Of a stretch of DNA of 64,000 bases, positions 63,861 to 64,000 are shown piece after piece; position 1 is the stretch's first letter, and each line of letters starts with the position of its first letter. Below the pieces are notes generated by a model. That model did no database searches and was not told the origin of the DNA. It was given only the letters and a program-made list of their open reading frames with translations. The position numbers and the translations under genes are program-made. Origin of the DNA: Protea cynaroides (lineage: Eukaryota > Streptophyta > Magnoliopsida > Proteales > Proteaceae); NCBI GenBank assembly GCA_028583415.1, contig CM053270.1, positions 2,246,001 through 2,310,000 on the forward strand. Direction: 5' to 3'.

Positions 63861-64000
63861 GAGAGAGAGAAAGAGAGAGACATAAAGCATCGTTTCAAAA
63901 AATCGGATCGGAATCGGTCGAATTAGCAAACATTGAGTCCAAAGGAATCGGAAACGATTCCAATTTGATGTATGGCCGATTCACATTATAAACTCATGCC
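63861..64000 (+). promoter_or_regulatory. (GA)n tract and 5'UTR of array unit 5, running off the window
   Basis: Matches 7231-7371. The exon's ATG is expected about 80-90 bp beyond the end. This unit, or one further right, may be the first to connect to the rest of the gene. Confidence 0.4.

Overview
This is plant nuclear DNA, almost certainly from a flowering plant. It is built almost entirely from nested LTR retrotransposons that have invaded a tandem array of gene fragments. The species cannot be told from the sequence. The large Ty3/Gypsy elements, tRNA-iMet primer sites, a hAT-type MITE, GT-AG introns and a probable mitochondrial-targeted first exon all point to a plant. There are no bacterial-type operons, rRNA, tRNA or CRISPR.

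Host layer: positions 3714-64000, once the transposons are subtracted, are a head-to-tail array with a period of about 2.01 kb. Each unit holds a truncated MITE, a (GA)n tract, a short promoter/5'UTR, one 142-codon first exon (presequence-like N-terminus, then a charged coiled coil) ending at a clean GTGAGT donor, and about 1.07 kb of intron. No second exon is seen. Exon copies are at 3714-3850 (truncated, stop), 5442-5867 (two stops), 7454-7879 (open), 18816-19093 plus 56669-56821 (split by a retrotransposon, one stop), and a fifth whose 5' region runs off the end.

Transposon layer, left to right: (i) an unassigned degenerate region (1-2043), then a truncated Ty1/Copia element on the minus strand (2044 to about 3713). 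(ii) Element A (8022-17459, minus), a Del/Tekay-like Gypsy element in the intron of copy 3. (iii) Element E (19094-56668), an Ogre/Tat-like element with an LTR of about 7 kb and no pol, inserted in exon copy 4 with a 5-bp duplication (GAGTT/GAATT). (iv) Inside E's 5' LTR sit two complete Del-like elements in opposite orientations, B (20571-32387, plus, duplication CCACA) and C (32550-44445, minus, duplication CAACT), and a 651-bp hAT-type MITE (47495-48145, duplication CTTGGCGA). (v) Element D (57158-62824), a degenerate Del-like element in the intron after copy 4 (duplication GGACA), which has LTR U5 ends at both termini in inverted orientation.

The most interesting biology is in the four related Del-like elements A-D. 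They share an architecture not expected of a plain gag-pol retrotransposon: a divergent gene of about 425 codons on the opposite strand between the primer site and gag, with its own 5'UTR intron (intact in C, three-part in B, truncated in A); a mini-intron of about 68 bp joining gag to protease; a possible 4.26-kb leader intron running from a donor in the LTR to an acceptor just before gag; a small cysteine-containing ORF kept near the U5 end of every LTR although the LTRs have otherwise diverged; a conserved stem-loop about 200 nt from the primer site; and an iterated 14-mer in the LTR. These features suggest a compact two-gene element with regulated splicing. All gag-pol copies here are inactivated by stops, frameshifts or deletions.
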